From: Gammaproteobacteria bacterium
Lineage (GTDB): Bacteria > Pseudomonadota > Gammaproteobacteria > Arenicellales > JAJDZL01
Length of the DNA stretch: 40,000 bases
Assembly (NCBI GenBank): GCA_022823625.1
Contig: JAJEHQ010000018.1
Span: 1 to 40,000, forward strand
Direction: 5' to 3'
Shown piece after piece: positions 8,661 to 17,853 of the stretch. The position numbers and the translations under genes were made by a program. The first letter of the stretch is position 1. Every line of letters starts with the position of its first letter. The notes beneath the pieces are model-generated. The model saw only the letters and a program-made list of their open reading frames with translations. It did no database searches and was not told the DNA's origin.

Positions 8661-9344
8661 TCATTTGAGGAATTCGCGCTTTTCATATACGGTGGCAATT
8701 TTTTGACCATCCCAAACATAGCACAGATGGCGCTCTTGTCGCACATTGGAGAGCAGCGATGGTCGAAACACAGCGGCACATTCACCACCGATTTTGCGAA
8801 CGCTATCATAGACAATGCCGTTTGAGCCGGCTTTACGCAGGTTCGTTCCATAGTCCTGAGCCGCGGTGTAATCATCTTCGTCATAAACAAGCGGCAGCTC
8901 CTTCTTCTTGCCGCGTAAGTCATGCAATTCACCATACAGGTCAATGCAGTAGACTCGCATATCGAGCTCTACGCTAGGCTGATTTGTACTGAGCATGAAG
9001 CGTTCACGGTGGTAGCAGGTCTCCGCAATTGTAGTTTTGAGACTACCAGCGCAATAAAGTACGCCAAAAAGTCCATTGGAAAATCGACTGCCACTTGGAT
9101 TTGTGTGTGTGAACGGTGCCGTTATCACACTGGTTCCCGGCCCACTCACGCGATCTTGTGGTAATACTAAGTTTAGATCACCGGCCTTCTCGTGGAGTCT
9201 TGGATTTGTCAATGCATCTAATGCAAATACTGCTTCAAGGTCTCTCGAATCGGTAACCCGTTCAAACAGCTGAATGGGTGGAAACCGACTGGGAATGATG
9301 CGCCAACTTGGATTCCATGAAATATGAACCACTTGGGATATCAA
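8661..9344 (-). CDS. RES-domain toxin (NAD-depleting family)
   Basis: Protein of 227 residues with the RES fold. The conserved Arg is in GSRFSNG, the Glu in the helix SLKTTIAETCYHR, and the Ser in GIVYDSVR; the ending ECAAVFRP is typical. RES toxins such as MbcT and ParT degrade or transfer NAD+, or ADP-ribosylate metabolic enzymes. Its start overlaps the stop of the antitoxin gene by four bases (ATGA), so the pair is translationally coupled, antitoxin first. The module lies opposite in direction to the surrounding TRAP operon and the desulfhydrase gene, consistent with later insertion. Confidence 0.92.
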   Translation of the reverse strand: MISQVVHISWNPSWRIIPSRFPPIQLFERVTDSRDLEAVFALDALTNPRLHEKAGDLNLVLPQDRVSGPGTSVITAPFTHTNPSGSRFSNGLFGVLYCAGSLKTTIAETCYHRERFMLSTNQPSVELDMRVYCIDLYGELHDLRGKKKELPLVYDEDDYTAAQDYGTNLRKAGSNGIVYDSVRKIGGECAAVFRPSLLSNVRQERHLCYVWDGQKIATVYEKREFLK

Positions 9345-9745
9345 GCCCAGCCTCCACGCTCCGCATCAAGATACTGACGTACGATGAACAGGTCTGCTAC
9401 CCGACCTGACATCATCAGGTCAAGTGCTGATCGCCCATCAAATAATGGTGCGGAGTTGGGTCGTTTTACCCAATCATCAGCAAGTTTTTCGTCTGGCAGT
9501 AATATCTGAAGAGACTTGTAGATTCCAACAATATAAGAAATGCGCTCTAGTGTGTCTCTCGACAGGACCACATCAGTATTTTTTTTCCACTTGTAGTATG
9601 TTGACCTTGCACTGATTCCGAGTAGAATCATTTGCTCATCATTTGACAGGTTCCAAAGTTGCGCTATTCGAAAAAATGTTCGTAAAGCCGGACCCGACAA
9701 ACTCTCACGGTCGATGTTCACTGGTGTGGATCGTTTCAAATTCAT
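9341..9745 (-). CDS. Xre/MbcA/ParS-type antitoxin with DUF2384 toxin-binding domain
   Basis: A 134-residue partner of the RES toxin. The N-terminal half is helix-turn-helix-like (LWNLSNDEQMILLGIS, ARSTYYKWKK). The C-terminal half has the toxin-binding features RISYIVGIYKSLQILLP and the ending NSAPLFDGRSALDLMMSG. Antitoxins of this family bind the toxin active site through the C-terminus and repress their own operon through the N-terminal domain. AT-rich DNA directly upstream would be the operator/promoter. Confidence 0.92.
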   Translation of the reverse strand: MNLKRSTPVNIDRESLSGPALRTFFRIAQLWNLSNDEQMILLGISARSTYYKWKKNTDVVLSRDTLERISYIVGIYKSLQILLPDEKLADDWVKRPNSAPLFDGRSALDLMMSGRVADLFIVRQYLDAERGGWA

Positions 9746-9757
9746 ATTTGTAATTCA

Positions 9758-9787
9758 CATATAGATTAATCCATTAGTTTAGTCCAA
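9758..9787 (-). promoter_or_regulatory. Candidate promoter of the antitoxin-toxin operon
   Basis: On the minus strand TTGGAC (9782-9787) and TATATG (9758-9763) are separated by 18 bases in an AT-rich stretch just upstream of the antitoxin ATG at 9745. The leader would be only a few bases long, which is unusual; matches to consensus are partial. It is offered as the most likely site, not as established. Confidence 0.3.
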
Positions 9788-9873
9788 TTATAGACTCTAC
9801 AACGCTGACTTGATCTTCCATTAAGCTGCGAGTTCAGAGCATCTGTTCTACCTGCATCCCCAATCCACAATAG

Positions 9874-10062
9874 AAGGCAACAGGTGGTGTAATCATTTCG
9901 TTAGTTGTGTTTCTGATCTGGTCTTTCTGTGATGATTACCAGCATAAAATTAGAACTTGGTGGCTGGTGCTTCCGGCAGGTTTCTGCGTTGGTTTGTCAT
10001 CAGCACTGCCTTTGTATCTGTTCCTTAGGCACGAGCACGTGACACAATTGAAAAATTCATGA
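9874..10062 (+). pseudogene. Truncated duplicate of the DUF2834 gene (3' half only)
   Basis: In one frame this stretch encodes VVFLIWSFCDDYQHKIRTWW, then VLPAGFCVGLS and ALPLYLFLRHE, ending in TGA at 10060-10062. It matches the C-terminal half of the intact DUF2834 protein at 8218-8544. By hand alignment the DNA is roughly 85-90% identical over about 150 bases (to 8371-8520), with a 12-base in-frame deletion near the left end. A TAG at 9871-9873 and loss of similarity upstream show the 5' half and start are missing. No ribosome binding site or start codon fits it. The two copies flank the RES/Xre pair. Confidence 0.8.
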
Positions 10063-10197
10063 GACGCACAGTCTTTGAAAATGGGTCTGGTAAACTGCCA
10101 AACCGTTGACAATGTCTTTTTTGAGCATGCTGCAGTCTGTTTAATTCGAATGGAACAGTCGTGCCTGAAAGCGAAATCTAATCAAAAGGAAGTTAAG

Positions 10198-11244
10198 TTG
10201 AATCAAGAATTTGACGGTCAAGGACTTGGCCTTTATCCGAATTATCCCCGTGTGCCGGTGTTTGATCATCCGACTGATATTGAGTACATGAAGAACCTGT
10301 CCAAGTGGTCAGGCATTTCGAAACTGTACGTTAAACGAGATGACTGCAACAATCTCGCATTCGGCGGCAATAAAGTCAGGCAGGTTGAATACTATTTTGG
10401 TGATGCCAATGCGCAAGGGGCAGATACCGTCATGATTACAGGCGCTGTCCAGTCGAACTTTGTCCGAATCACAGCAGCGCTCGCCGCAAAATTAGGGATG
10501 AAGTGTCACATTCAACTTGAATCACGGGTAGCGAATGATTCCTCACACTACCATTCATCCGGCAACGTTTTATTGGACCGACTGTTCGGTGCACAACTGC
10601 ATTACTATGACGAAGGAGAGGATGAGTTTGGCGCTGATACCCGGCTTCGAGAGATAGCTGAGGATCTCAAGATCTCAGGACTTAAACCCTACATCATTCC
10701 CTTGGCGCCTGGGCATAAGCCACTAGGCGCTTTGGGTTACGTACGCGCAGCGATTGAACTGAAAGAGCAACTGTTGCAGCGAAATCTGGAAATTGATGAA
10801 ATTTACGTCGCTTCGGGCAGTGGCAACACTCACGCAGGCTTGCTGTTCGGACTTCGAGCAATAGGAATGCCAGTCAAGGTGGTCGGGGTTTGCGTTCGTC
10901 GGGAAAGCAGCCTGCAATGGGAGCGGATTAGAGTCAGGTGCCATGAAATAGCGAATTTGCTGCAAGTGAAATCTTCAGTTGAGGATGGTGACATCATTGT
11001 TTCAGACGAACATTTTTTCCCGGGATATGGTGAAGCAAATTCTGAGGTGTGGGATGGGATATTTCTCGCCGCACGCGAAGAAGCGTTGATTCTGGACCCG
11101 ACCTATTCGGGGAAGTCAATGGCTGCCTTGCTGAATCGTGCCAGATCCAAAGATGCGCCTCGGAACATGCTGTTTATTCATACTGGAGGGACCCCTGGCA
11201 TATACGGATATCAGGATCAGTTCGAACAGAAATTGTCCGTCTGA
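10198..11244 (+). CDS. PLP-dependent D-cysteine desulfhydrase-like enzyme (ACC deaminase family)
   Basis: Fold-type II PLP enzyme of about 348 residues that would break D-cysteine, or a related sulfur amino acid such as cysteate, to pyruvate, ammonia and a sulfur species. The PLP lysine is in AFGGNKVRQVEYY; the phosphate loop is in YVASGSGNTHAGL. At the two positions that separate ACC deaminase (Glu, Leu) from D-cysteine desulfhydrase (Ser, Thr), this protein appears to have Ser (GEANSEVW) and Thr (IHTGGTPG), favouring a desulfhydrase. I take the TTG at 10198 as start because AAGGAAG lies 5-6 bases upstream and the family's N-terminal length fits; in-frame ATGs at 10075 and 10150 lack such a site. 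It converges on lspA with 8 bases between the stops. Confidence 0.85.
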   Translation: MNQEFDGQGLGLYPNYPRVPVFDHPTDIEYMKNLSKWSGISKLYVKRDDCNNLAFGGNKVRQVEYYFGDANAQGADTVMITGAVQSNFVRITAALAAKLGMKCHIQLESRVANDSSHYHSSGNVLLDRLFGAQLHYYDEGEDEFGADTRLREIAEDLKISGLKPYIIPLAPGHKPLGALGYVRAAIELKEQLLQRNLEIDEIYVASGSGNTHAGLLFGLRAIGMPVKVVGVCVRRESSLQWERIRVRCHEIANLLQVKSSVEDGDIIVSDEHFFPGYGEANSEVWDGIFLAAREEALILDPTYSGKSMAALLNRARSKDAPRNMLFIHTGGTPGIYGYQDQFEQKLSV

Positions 11245-11252
11245 TGCAGAAT

Positions 11253-11792
11253 CTAGATGAGTGAGTCTGTTTTTGCAGAATCGTTTTTCCGAAATATCAC
11301 TCTAAACCCAAGAATCTCCATTGCGAGCAGTATCGCTCCGACTGTAATTGTGGAGTCCGCAACATTGAAGGCGCTATAGTGCCATCCTGCGTAGTGAAAA
11401 TCCAGAAAATCAATCACGTGACCGTGAACCAGTCGGTCAATGATGTTTCCGATTGCCCCACCAATGATCAGCCAGATTGCTGTCGCTGATTGACTTCGTG
11501 GAGGACACAGAGTCCGCAGCGCAATAAACAGCAAGATAAGCACGACGAAATTGGCAATCAGGAAGAATAGGTTCACGTCAAAGTTGGAATTGGCGAGAAA
11601 CCCAAAGGCAGCACCCCTGTTGTAGACCAACACTAAATTAAAAAAGCCAGTGACCGCAGTGGAGCTATAGGGTTCCAGGGTAGAAAGGATGAGCCACTTC
11701 GTGATCTGATCAACGATCACGATGAGCAATGCCATGCCACAGTGAATTCGAACAGTCCGTTCGCTGAATTTGAATGGTTCGCCTTTCACCAC
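11253..11792 (-). CDS. lspA: Lipoprotein signal peptidase (signal peptidase II)
   Basis: Inner-membrane aspartyl protease of 179 residues that removes signal peptides from prolipoproteins. It has four hydrophobic helices and the family boxes VYNRGAAFGFL, GGAIGNIIDR with catalytic Asp119, VIDFLDF, and AFNVADSTITVG with catalytic Asp146. The start is a GTG at 11792. It lies 48 bases after ileS, in the usual gammaproteobacterial ribF-ileS-lspA order, and is the end of that transcription unit as far as seen; the next gene converges on it. Confidence 0.97.
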   Translation of the reverse strand: MVKGEPFKFSERTVRIHCGMALLIVIVDQITKWLILSTLEPYSSTAVTGFFNLVLVYNRGAAFGFLANSNFDVNLFFLIANFVVLILLFIALRTLCPPRSQSATAIWLIIGGAIGNIIDRLVHGHVIDFLDFHYAGWHYSAFNVADSTITVGAILLAMEILGFRVIFRKNDSAKTDSLI

Positions 11793-11840
11793 GGTAGACG
11801 TTTCTATTTACGACAGACTCGGATTTAGCACCCCGAACTG

Positions 11841-14672
11841 TCAGGCAAATTCTCTTATCTCTCCAGAGCCTTCTATATTCTCAACACATCGAAGGCATAT
11901 CTCAGGATGCGCTGGGTTTGATCCCACATCGGCCGTCTGATGCCAGCAGCGAATGCACTTTTGATGTTCAGATTTTTCAACTCGAACCACTACTTTGTCG
12001 GATTCATTGTCGTTATCGTCTGGATTTTCAACCAGCGGTTCCAATTTCGCGCTTGACGTAATCGTTAAGAATTTAAGCTCATCACCTAACTTCTCAAGCA
12101 TTTTCCGCGTTGAATCGGTACTGTAGATGGTGACGTTTGCGTCAAGCGACGAACCTACGACGCCTTCATTGCGTTGATTTTCAATCTCACGGTTGACATT
12201 CTCTCGAACCGCGATAACCCGAGACCAGAACTCAGAATCAACTGCATGATCTTCAGAGCACTCAGTTGGCCAGCCTTTGTACCATGTTGTCAATAATACT
12301 GATTCTTCGACTTTTCCAGGTACGTACTTCCAAATTTCCTCTGCAGTAAAGCTCAAAACTGGTGTAAGCCAGCGGACCAGTGCGTTGAGTATGTGGAACA
12401 TTGCAGTTTGTGCAGACCGTCGTCCACGGCTCGCCTGCTGCATCGTGTACAACCGGTCTTTGATCACATCCAGGTAAAACCCACCCATTTCAACAATACA
12501 GAAGCGATGAATTCTCTGGCAAATCAAGTGAAATCGGTATTCGTCGTAGGCCTTGATGATATCCGAGTCCAGTTGTTTCGCTGTATGGACTGCCCACTGA
12601 TCCAGTTCAAGCATATCCTGCCACGGCAAACAGTCAGTCTGTTCAAATCCGTTCAAATTTCCAACCAGGAATCGAGCGGTGTTTCGTATTCGACGATAGG
12701 AGTCTGTCGTGCGAGTCAGAATCTCATCCGAAATTCCCATCTCTGCCTCATACTCGGTTGATGCCACCCAGAGCCGCAAGACATCAGCGCCTAACGTATC
12801 AATAATCTCCTGAGGTCCAATGACATTTCCGACTGACTTGGACATTTTGCGACCTTCACCATCGACTGTAAATCCATGGGTTAACACCGACCGATACGGC
12901 GCGTTGCCGGTCACTGCGGTACTGACTAACAGGCTTGACTGAAACCAACCTCGATGCTGGTCTGAACCCTCTAGGTACATGCCTGCAGGATTGGTCATGT
13001 CACCGCGATGATTCAAGACGCTGTAATGTGTTGCACCAGAATCAAACCAGACATCCAGCACGTCCGTGATTTTCTGGTAGTCTTCGCTATCGGTACCGAT
13101 GAACTCTGACGAGTCCGTGTCAAACCACGCGTCAATCCCGCCTTGCTCAATTTTTTTTGCGACTTTTTCGAAAATTTCCAAGGTATCCGGATGCAATTCG
13201 CCTGTCTCTCTATGCGTAAACATGGCAATTGGTGAGCCCCATACCCGCTGCCGGGACAAGCACCAGTCGGGTCGATTTCGCACCATGCCATCAATTCTGG
13301 CTTCACCCCAGTCTGGGACCCACTGGACTGATTTGATTACTTCCAGCGCACGATCGCGTAGCCCCGTCCGGTCCATGCTGATAAACCATTGAGGGGTGGC
13401 ACGGTAAAGTATTGGTGACTTATGCCGCCAGCAATGAGCGTAGCTGTGTTCAAGGACGTCACTAGAAAGTAAATCACCACGCGACGCTAAGATTTCGATC
13501 AGAATCTTGCCGCCTTCATCGACGGATTTGCCCCCAACATGTGGTACTTCGGGCAGAAAGTGTCCTGTCGGACCGACAGGGTTGTATATTTCCAGATTGT
13601 GTTCTTTCCCGAGTGCGAAGTCTTCATGTCCATGACCCGGAGCGGTATGTACAAGCCCGGTTCCCGCGTCGAGTGTGACATGTTCGCTTGGAATCATGGG
13701 TACATGCCGGTTATGTTTTTCGATTGGATGGCCAAATTGCAGGCCCAAGAGTTCTCTGCCTTCTATCTCAGCGACCACTTCGTAACTGCTGGTCCCATAC
13801 CGTTCAAAGCAGGATTCAGCCATTTTTGATGCAACGATCAGGTACTCGATTCCGCCTCCAGTCGTGGTTGACTTGATCAGACTGTACTCAAAGGCCGCGT
13901 GAATTGAGACAGCTCGGTTAGCTGGCAAAGTCCAAGGCGTTGTGGTCCAGATCACACAACTGAGCGGTGCATCGCTTATAGCGTCTTCGACTCCGAATAC
14001 GTCAAGGACAGCCTGACGGTCTGCAGCTTCCATACGAACATCAACTGTGGTTGAGATTTTGTCAAAATACTCAACCTCCGCTTCTGCTAACGCTGATGCG
14101 CAGTCTGCACACCAGTAGACGGTCATCAGATCGTGCATCATGTGGCCGTTTTCCAGAATCCGCGCAAGTGCTCGAACCGTGTCGGCTTCAGTTCTGAAGT
14201 TCATGGTGAGGTAAGGATTAAACCAATCTCCAATTACGCCCATGCGAATGAATTCCTGGCGTTGAATATCAATCTGCTCCGTTGCAAAGGCACGACAGGC
14301 TTTACGAAATGCAGCCGGGTCTTTTCGATAGGCTTCCCTTCCCAGCTTCTTTTCTACTTCATGTTCAATCGGGAGCCCGTGACAGTCCCAGCCGGGCACA
14401 TAAGGCGAATCGTAACCAGCCATCGTTTTGGACTTGACAATAACATCCTTAAGAATTTTGTTAACAGCGTGCCCGATGTGTAGCGCTCCGTTGGCGTAGG
14501 GAGGGCCATCGTGCAGGACCCACCTTTCCTTTCCTTCACCGATTTCTCGAAGTTTCTGATAAATATTGATCTCATCCCAAAATGCGAGAAAGTCGGGTTC
14601 GCGCTTCGCTAGATTGGCCCGCATGGGAAATTTAGTTTTAGGAAGATTGATTGTGTGCTTGTAATTGGTCAT
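11841..14672 (-). CDS. ileS: Isoleucine--tRNA ligase
   Basis: Class I aminoacyl-tRNA synthetase of 943 residues, the usual bacterial length. The ATP-binding HIGH motif (GALHIGHAVNK) is near residue 65 and KMSKS (GRKMSKSVG) near 608. The editing domain carries WTTTPWTLPANRA. The C-terminal zinc finger has the pairs CIRCWH and CLRC. It attaches isoleucine to tRNA-Ile and edits mischarged valine. Start is the ATG at 14672. Between it and ribF lie 144 bases with a short inverted repeat. Confidence 0.98.
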   Translation of the reverse strand: MTNYKHTINLPKTKFPMRANLAKREPDFLAFWDEINIYQKLREIGEGKERWVLHDGPPYANGALHIGHAVNKILKDVIVKSKTMAGYDSPYVPGWDCHGLPIEHEVEKKLGREAYRKDPAAFRKACRAFATEQIDIQRQEFIRMGVIGDWFNPYLTMNFRTEADTVRALARILENGHMMHDLMTVYWCADCASALAEAEVEYFDKISTTVDVRMEAADRQAVLDVFGVEDAISDAPLSCVIWTTTPWTLPANRAVSIHAAFEYSLIKSTTTGGGIEYLIVASKMAESCFERYGTSSYEVVAEIEGRELLGLQFGHPIEKHNRHVPMIPSEHVTLDAGTGLVHTAPGHGHEDFALGKEHNLEIYNPVGPTGHFLPEVPHVGGKSVDEGGKILIEILASRGDLLSSDVLEHSYAHCWRHKSPILYRATPQWFISMDRTGLRDRALEVIKSVQWVPDWGEARIDGMVRNRPDWCLSRQRVWGSPIAMFTHRETGELHPDTLEIFEKVAKKIEQGGIDAWFDTDSSEFIGTDSEDYQKITDVLDVWFDSGATHYSVLNHRGDMTNPAGMYLEGSDQHRGWFQSSLLVSTAVTGNAPYRSVLTHGFTVDGEGRKMSKSVGNVIGPQEIIDTLGADVLRLWVASTEYEAEMGISDEILTRTTDSYRRIRNTARFLVGNLNGFEQTDCLPWQDMLELDQWAVHTAKQLDSDIIKAYDEYRFHLICQRIHRFCIVEMGGFYLDVIKDRLYTMQQASRGRRSAQTAMFHILNALVRWLTPVLSFTAEEIWKYVPGKVEESVLLTTWYKGWPTECSEDHAVDSEFWSRVIAVRENVNREIENQRNEGVVGSSLDANVTIYSTDSTRKMLEKLGDELKFLTITSSAKLEPLVENPDDNDNESDKVVVRVEKSEHQKCIRCWHQTADVGSNPAHPEICLRCVENIEGSGEIREFA

Positions 14673-14728
14673 GGAATCAAATCGCGAAATAACCGTTAGT
14701 TTAAAAGCGAGGAAGTAAGGTTGTGCAT

Positions 14729-14749
14729 TCAGTCAGCTATCCTGACTGA
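14729..14749. other. Short inverted repeat in the ribF-ileS intergenic region
   Basis: TCAGTCAG (14729-14736) and CTGACTGA (14742-14749) form a perfect 8-base stem with a 5-base loop. It lies between ribF and ileS in the leader of ileS. No T-run follows on either strand, so it is not a simple terminator. It could be an operator or RNA structure; no function can be assigned. Confidence 0.35.
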
Positions 14750-14816
14750 TAGTGGCCTGATTCGGCGGCTAAACCGTTTATTTTAGTCTGAATTATTGAG
14801 GTAGACGGGTGTTGAA

Positions 14817-15764
14817 TTACGACGCAATCCGAGAGTGCTTTTGACCGAAGTACTCGCGAGTCCGCGTAATGTCCTGCTGAATTTGTTCACACATTTTTTC
14901 GATTGAGGCAAACTTAACCTCATCCCGCAGTTTCTTCAAAAAGCGGACTCGAATGATTTCATCATAGATATCGTCATCAAAATCAAGCAAATGAACTTCC
15001 AGTACAGGTTTCGTTCCACCAACAGTCGGCCGCGTTCCAAGGCTTGCCACTGCGGGTAAGGATGCATTGCCAGGCAAGTCTGCTTCCACGACAAATACAC
15101 CAGTTAACGCGGGTTTTGGTACTTTAACCTGAACGTTGGCTGTTGCGAATCCCCAATTTTTGGCATTTCCATCACCGCGTGTGATTTGTCCAGACATGGA
15201 AAATTCTCGACCCAGCAGACGGTTGGCCCTGGCGACATCACCAGCAGCCAAACATTCTCGAATACGCGTACTGCTCACCCGTTCCCCACCCATTTCAAGC
15301 GTTTCAGTTTTTGCCACGTCGATGCCGTATCGTTGACAGATTGAACGAAGCATCTGAAAGTTCCCACGCCGGTTTCTGCCGAATCGAAAATCATCGCCAA
15401 CAACCACATACTGCACTTTCAGTTTGTCGATCAGCAGGTTCTCAATAAACTCTTCCGGTTCCGTATTTGCCAGTTCGTGATTGAACTCAAGGCAACAAAA
15501 GATGTCAACATCAAGGTCCTGCATCGCTTCACGCTTTTCCTGTGTAGTCATCAGTCGTGGCGGTGCTGCATCTGGAACAAAAAATTCCATCGGATGAGGG
15601 TCGAAACTGACGATTGCGACGGGCAAATTCAATTCTCGGCCGCGTTCGACTAAAGATCGGATGACTTTTTTATGGCCTGGGTGAAGACCGTCATAGTTTC
15701 CAACGGATGCCACACAACCGTGATGATCGGCTGCAATATTTTCCGCGCCGCGAATGTATTCCAT
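14817..15764 (-). CDS. ribF: Bifunctional riboflavin kinase/FAD synthetase
   Basis: Protein of 315 residues that phosphorylates riboflavin to FMN and adenylates FMN to FAD. The N-terminal nucleotidyltransferase has SVGNYDGLHPGH (the HxGH-type nucleotide motif), VSFDPHP, VVGDDFRFGRNRRG and SSTRIRE. The C-terminal kinase has GFATANV (a variant of the PTAN motif), TGVFVVE, and LEVHLLDFDDDIYDE. Gene order murJ-DUF2203-ribF-ileS-lspA is the core block with one insertion. The gap from the DUF2203 stop is only 17 bases, so they are probably co-transcribed. Confidence 0.96.
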   Translation of the reverse strand: MEYIRGAENIAADHHGCVASVGNYDGLHPGHKKVIRSLVERGRELNLPVAIVSFDPHPMEFFVPDAAPPRLMTTQEKREAMQDLDVDIFCCLEFNHELANTEPEEFIENLLIDKLKVQYVVVGDDFRFGRNRRGNFQMLRSICQRYGIDVAKTETLEMGGERVSSTRIRECLAAGDVARANRLLGREFSMSGQITRGDGNAKNWGFATANVQVKVPKPALTGVFVVEADLPGNASLPAVASLGTRPTVGGTKPVLEVHLLDFDDDIYDEIIRVRFLKKLRDEVKFASIEKMCEQIQQDITRTREYFGQKHSRIAS

Positions 15765-15781
15765 CGAGTTAGTCCAAGGTA

Positions 15782-16261
15782 TCAGGACAGTCGGTGTGGA
15801 GTCTGCATCTTATTCGCTTTGCTTGCAATACTCGGTTCCGCTTCGACGTCCGCCCAGTCCGGATGCATTTCTTCAATCACTTCTGCGATTGGTTTTCGCT
15901 CAACAAAGCCGCCGTTATACGAGTGGTAGTGATTGATGGTGAGCTCTGGGTACTTCCAGCAAAAATAACCGTCACCAGAATCAAAATCCAGCAGCCAAAG
16001 ACCTCGAACAATCAACCCGAGTCGATGCATTTTGGAAATCCATGCTCGTACGATGGCTTCGTAATCCTGTTCGACGGACGCGATGCGGGGGTCGCTCGGC
16101 AGCAGGTGATGAAGTCGTGCTTTCACCTCCTCAAGTTCCTGGTGAGCTTTGGTGGTGATCGGTTTGATCAGTTTCAGTGTCTCTCTCGCTTCGCTCAGCG
16201 TGAAGTACCGCGGTGCGTCGGAAAAGCCGATTTGAATAACGTTGTTGTTGAATTGGGTCAT
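15782..16261 (-). CDS. DUF2203 family protein
   Basis: A 159-residue soluble protein matching DUF2203: it opens with RYFTLSEARETLKLIKPI, then a helical middle that is charged and probably coiled, then GLIVRGLWLLDFDSGDGYFCW, YPELTINHYHSYNGGF and RKPI. Family function is unknown. Its ATG overlaps the murJ stop by four bases (ATGA). It sits between murJ and ribF, which are usually adjacent, so the gene has been inserted into, and is translated with, the core block. The last 30 residues are low-conservation tail. Confidence 0.8.
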   Translation of the reverse strand: MTQFNNNVIQIGFSDAPRYFTLSEARETLKLIKPITTKAHQELEEVKARLHHLLPSDPRIASVEQDYEAIVRAWISKMHRLGLIVRGLWLLDFDSGDGYFCWKYPELTINHYHSYNGGFVERKPIAEVIEEMHPDWADVEAEPSIASKANKMQTPHRLS

Positions 16262-17853
16262 CGCGAAATTAACTGTTTAGGCCGAATTCCTGATACGAAC
16301 AAACAGGCACTATAGATGACAGCACCTGTCAGAATGTAGCCCAAAAGCAAGAAAATTCTCACCAAAATACTGTTTTCAATCCACATTTCTAATGGTGAAA
16401 CAAGAAATTCAGCCAGTACATACCACATTATAAGTGTCGCTGCTACCACTCTGATCAAAAAGGGCAGCCAGCCTGGTCGGAAGATAAATACACGGTCTTT
16501 GATCAGCCATAGAAGCAGAAGCCCGGCATTGATAAAAGCAGCCAGTGAAGTTGCCGCCGCGAGTCCGACATGCTGAAATGGAAACACCAGGACAATCGCA
16601 GCAATCGCATTGACCACCATGGCGATGGCGCCAGCTTTTACCGGTCGTTTAGTATCGTCTCGGGAAAAGAATCCTGGAGACAGCACTCGAACGGCCACCA
16701 GTGCTGTCAGGCCAACGGAAAACGCTACGAGCGCCCGGGCTGACATAGTGACGTCGGTTAAAGTGAAGGCACCGTGATAGAACAGTGTTGCCACCAGTGT
16801 CTCTGACAGGACGATCAATCCTGCAGTTGCGGGCAACGAGATCAGCAGACACCAGCGCATTCCCCAGTCTAGCAGTCGTGAAAATTCATCTAGGGATTCA
16901 AGTGCATGCTCTTTTGAAAGTCGCGGCAGGAGAACTGAGCCTAGCGCAACACCAAAGACACCGAGCGGAAACTCCATTAACCGATCCGAATAATAAAGCC
17001 AGGAAACACTTCCTGTAACCAGAAAAGAAGCAATCAGCGTATTGATCATCAGATTAATTTGTGCAATTGACGCACCGAACACTGCGGGTAGCATCAGCCG
17101 ATAGACTTTATTTGCCGCTTCTTCCGCCTCACCCGTCTGCTTTCGCTTAAGCTTCGGACGAGGGAGTGCCTCCACCTTCTTTAATGAAGGCAGTTGAAAT
17201 ACAAGTTGAACGATTCCAGCAATAAAGACGCCAATAGACACAGCAATCGCGACATTCCCAGTCAGATCTGTAATCCATAGAGCAGCTGCAATCAGGCAGA
17301 TATTCAGTAAGATCGGGGTTGCAGCGGGTAGTGCAAACCGTCCATGAGTATTCAGGATCGCTGCACTTAAGGCAACCAGACAAACAAAGAGCGCATAAGG
17401 AAAGGTGATTCTGAGACAATCAACTGTTAGTTGAAATTTGTCTGCATCCGCGCGAAAGCCAGGTGCGAGAGCAGTGACGAGAACTGGCGACAGAATGATG
17501 CCAGCTATCGTCAATATAACGAGAGCCAAAGTCAAACGGCCACTGACGATATCGACAAAGCCGCGTACTTCCTGAGTACTAGACGAGACTCTTTGCTGAG
17601 TATAGACCGGCACAAATGCCGCGGACAATGCACCTTCACCAAAAATCCGACGAAAGAAATTGGGGATGCGGAAGGCGACAAAAAACGCATCAGCAACCAG
17701 TGTGCTCCCCATGAGCTGTGCAAAGAGAATGTCTCGAACCAGTCCGGTGATCCGGGAAAGTACCGTCATCGAGCCAAATGTGGCTGTGGAGCGTAGCAGA
17801 ACCTTGGTGCCGCGTGCTGTGAATGGTTGTTTTGGATCTGGTTTATCAGTCAT
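16258..17853 (-). CDS. murJ: Lipid II flippase MurJ
   Basis: Polytopic membrane protein of about 531 residues with roughly 14 hydrophobic helices, which moves lipid II across the inner membrane for peptidoglycan synthesis. Family features: TVLSRITGLVRDILFAQLMG with the conserved Arg residues, ADAFFVAFRIPNFFRRIFGEGALSAAFVPVY split across the first helices, and the basic loop RDDTKRPVKAGA. The ATG at 17853 is chosen because it overlaps the upstream gene stop (ATGACTGA), a coupling arrangement; a longer in-frame start at 17895 adds 14 residues inside that gene. Confidence 0.96.
   Translation of the reverse strand: MTDKPDPKQPFTARGTKVLLRSTATFGSMTVLSRITGLVRDILFAQLMGSTLVADAFFVAFRIPNFFRRIFGEGALSAAFVPVYTQQRVSSSTQEVRGFVDIVSGRLTLALVILTIAGIILSPVLVTALAPGFRADADKFQLTVDCLRITFPYALFVCLVALSAAILNTHGRFALPAATPILLNICLIAAALWITDLTGNVAIAVSIGVFIAGIVQLVFQLPSLKKVEALPRPKLKRKQTGEAEEAANKVYRLMLPAVFGASIAQINLMINTLIASFLVTGSVSWLYYSDRLMEFPLGVFGVALGSVLLPRLSKEHALESLDEFSRLLDWGMRWCLLISLPATAGLIVLSETLVATLFYHGAFTLTDVTMSARALVAFSVGLTALVAVRVLSPGFFSRDDTKRPVKAGAIAMVVNAIAAIVLVFPFQHVGLAAATSLAAFINAGLLLLWLIKDRVFIFRPGWLPFLIRVVAATLIMWYVLAEFLVSPLEMWIENSILVRIFLLLGYILTGAVIYSACLFVSGIRPKQLISR

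Noticed and set aside
11230..11285. Bidirectional terminator between the desulfhydrase gene and lspA
   Set aside because: Only a four-base CAGA/TCTG stem precedes the TTTTT run; too weak to call.
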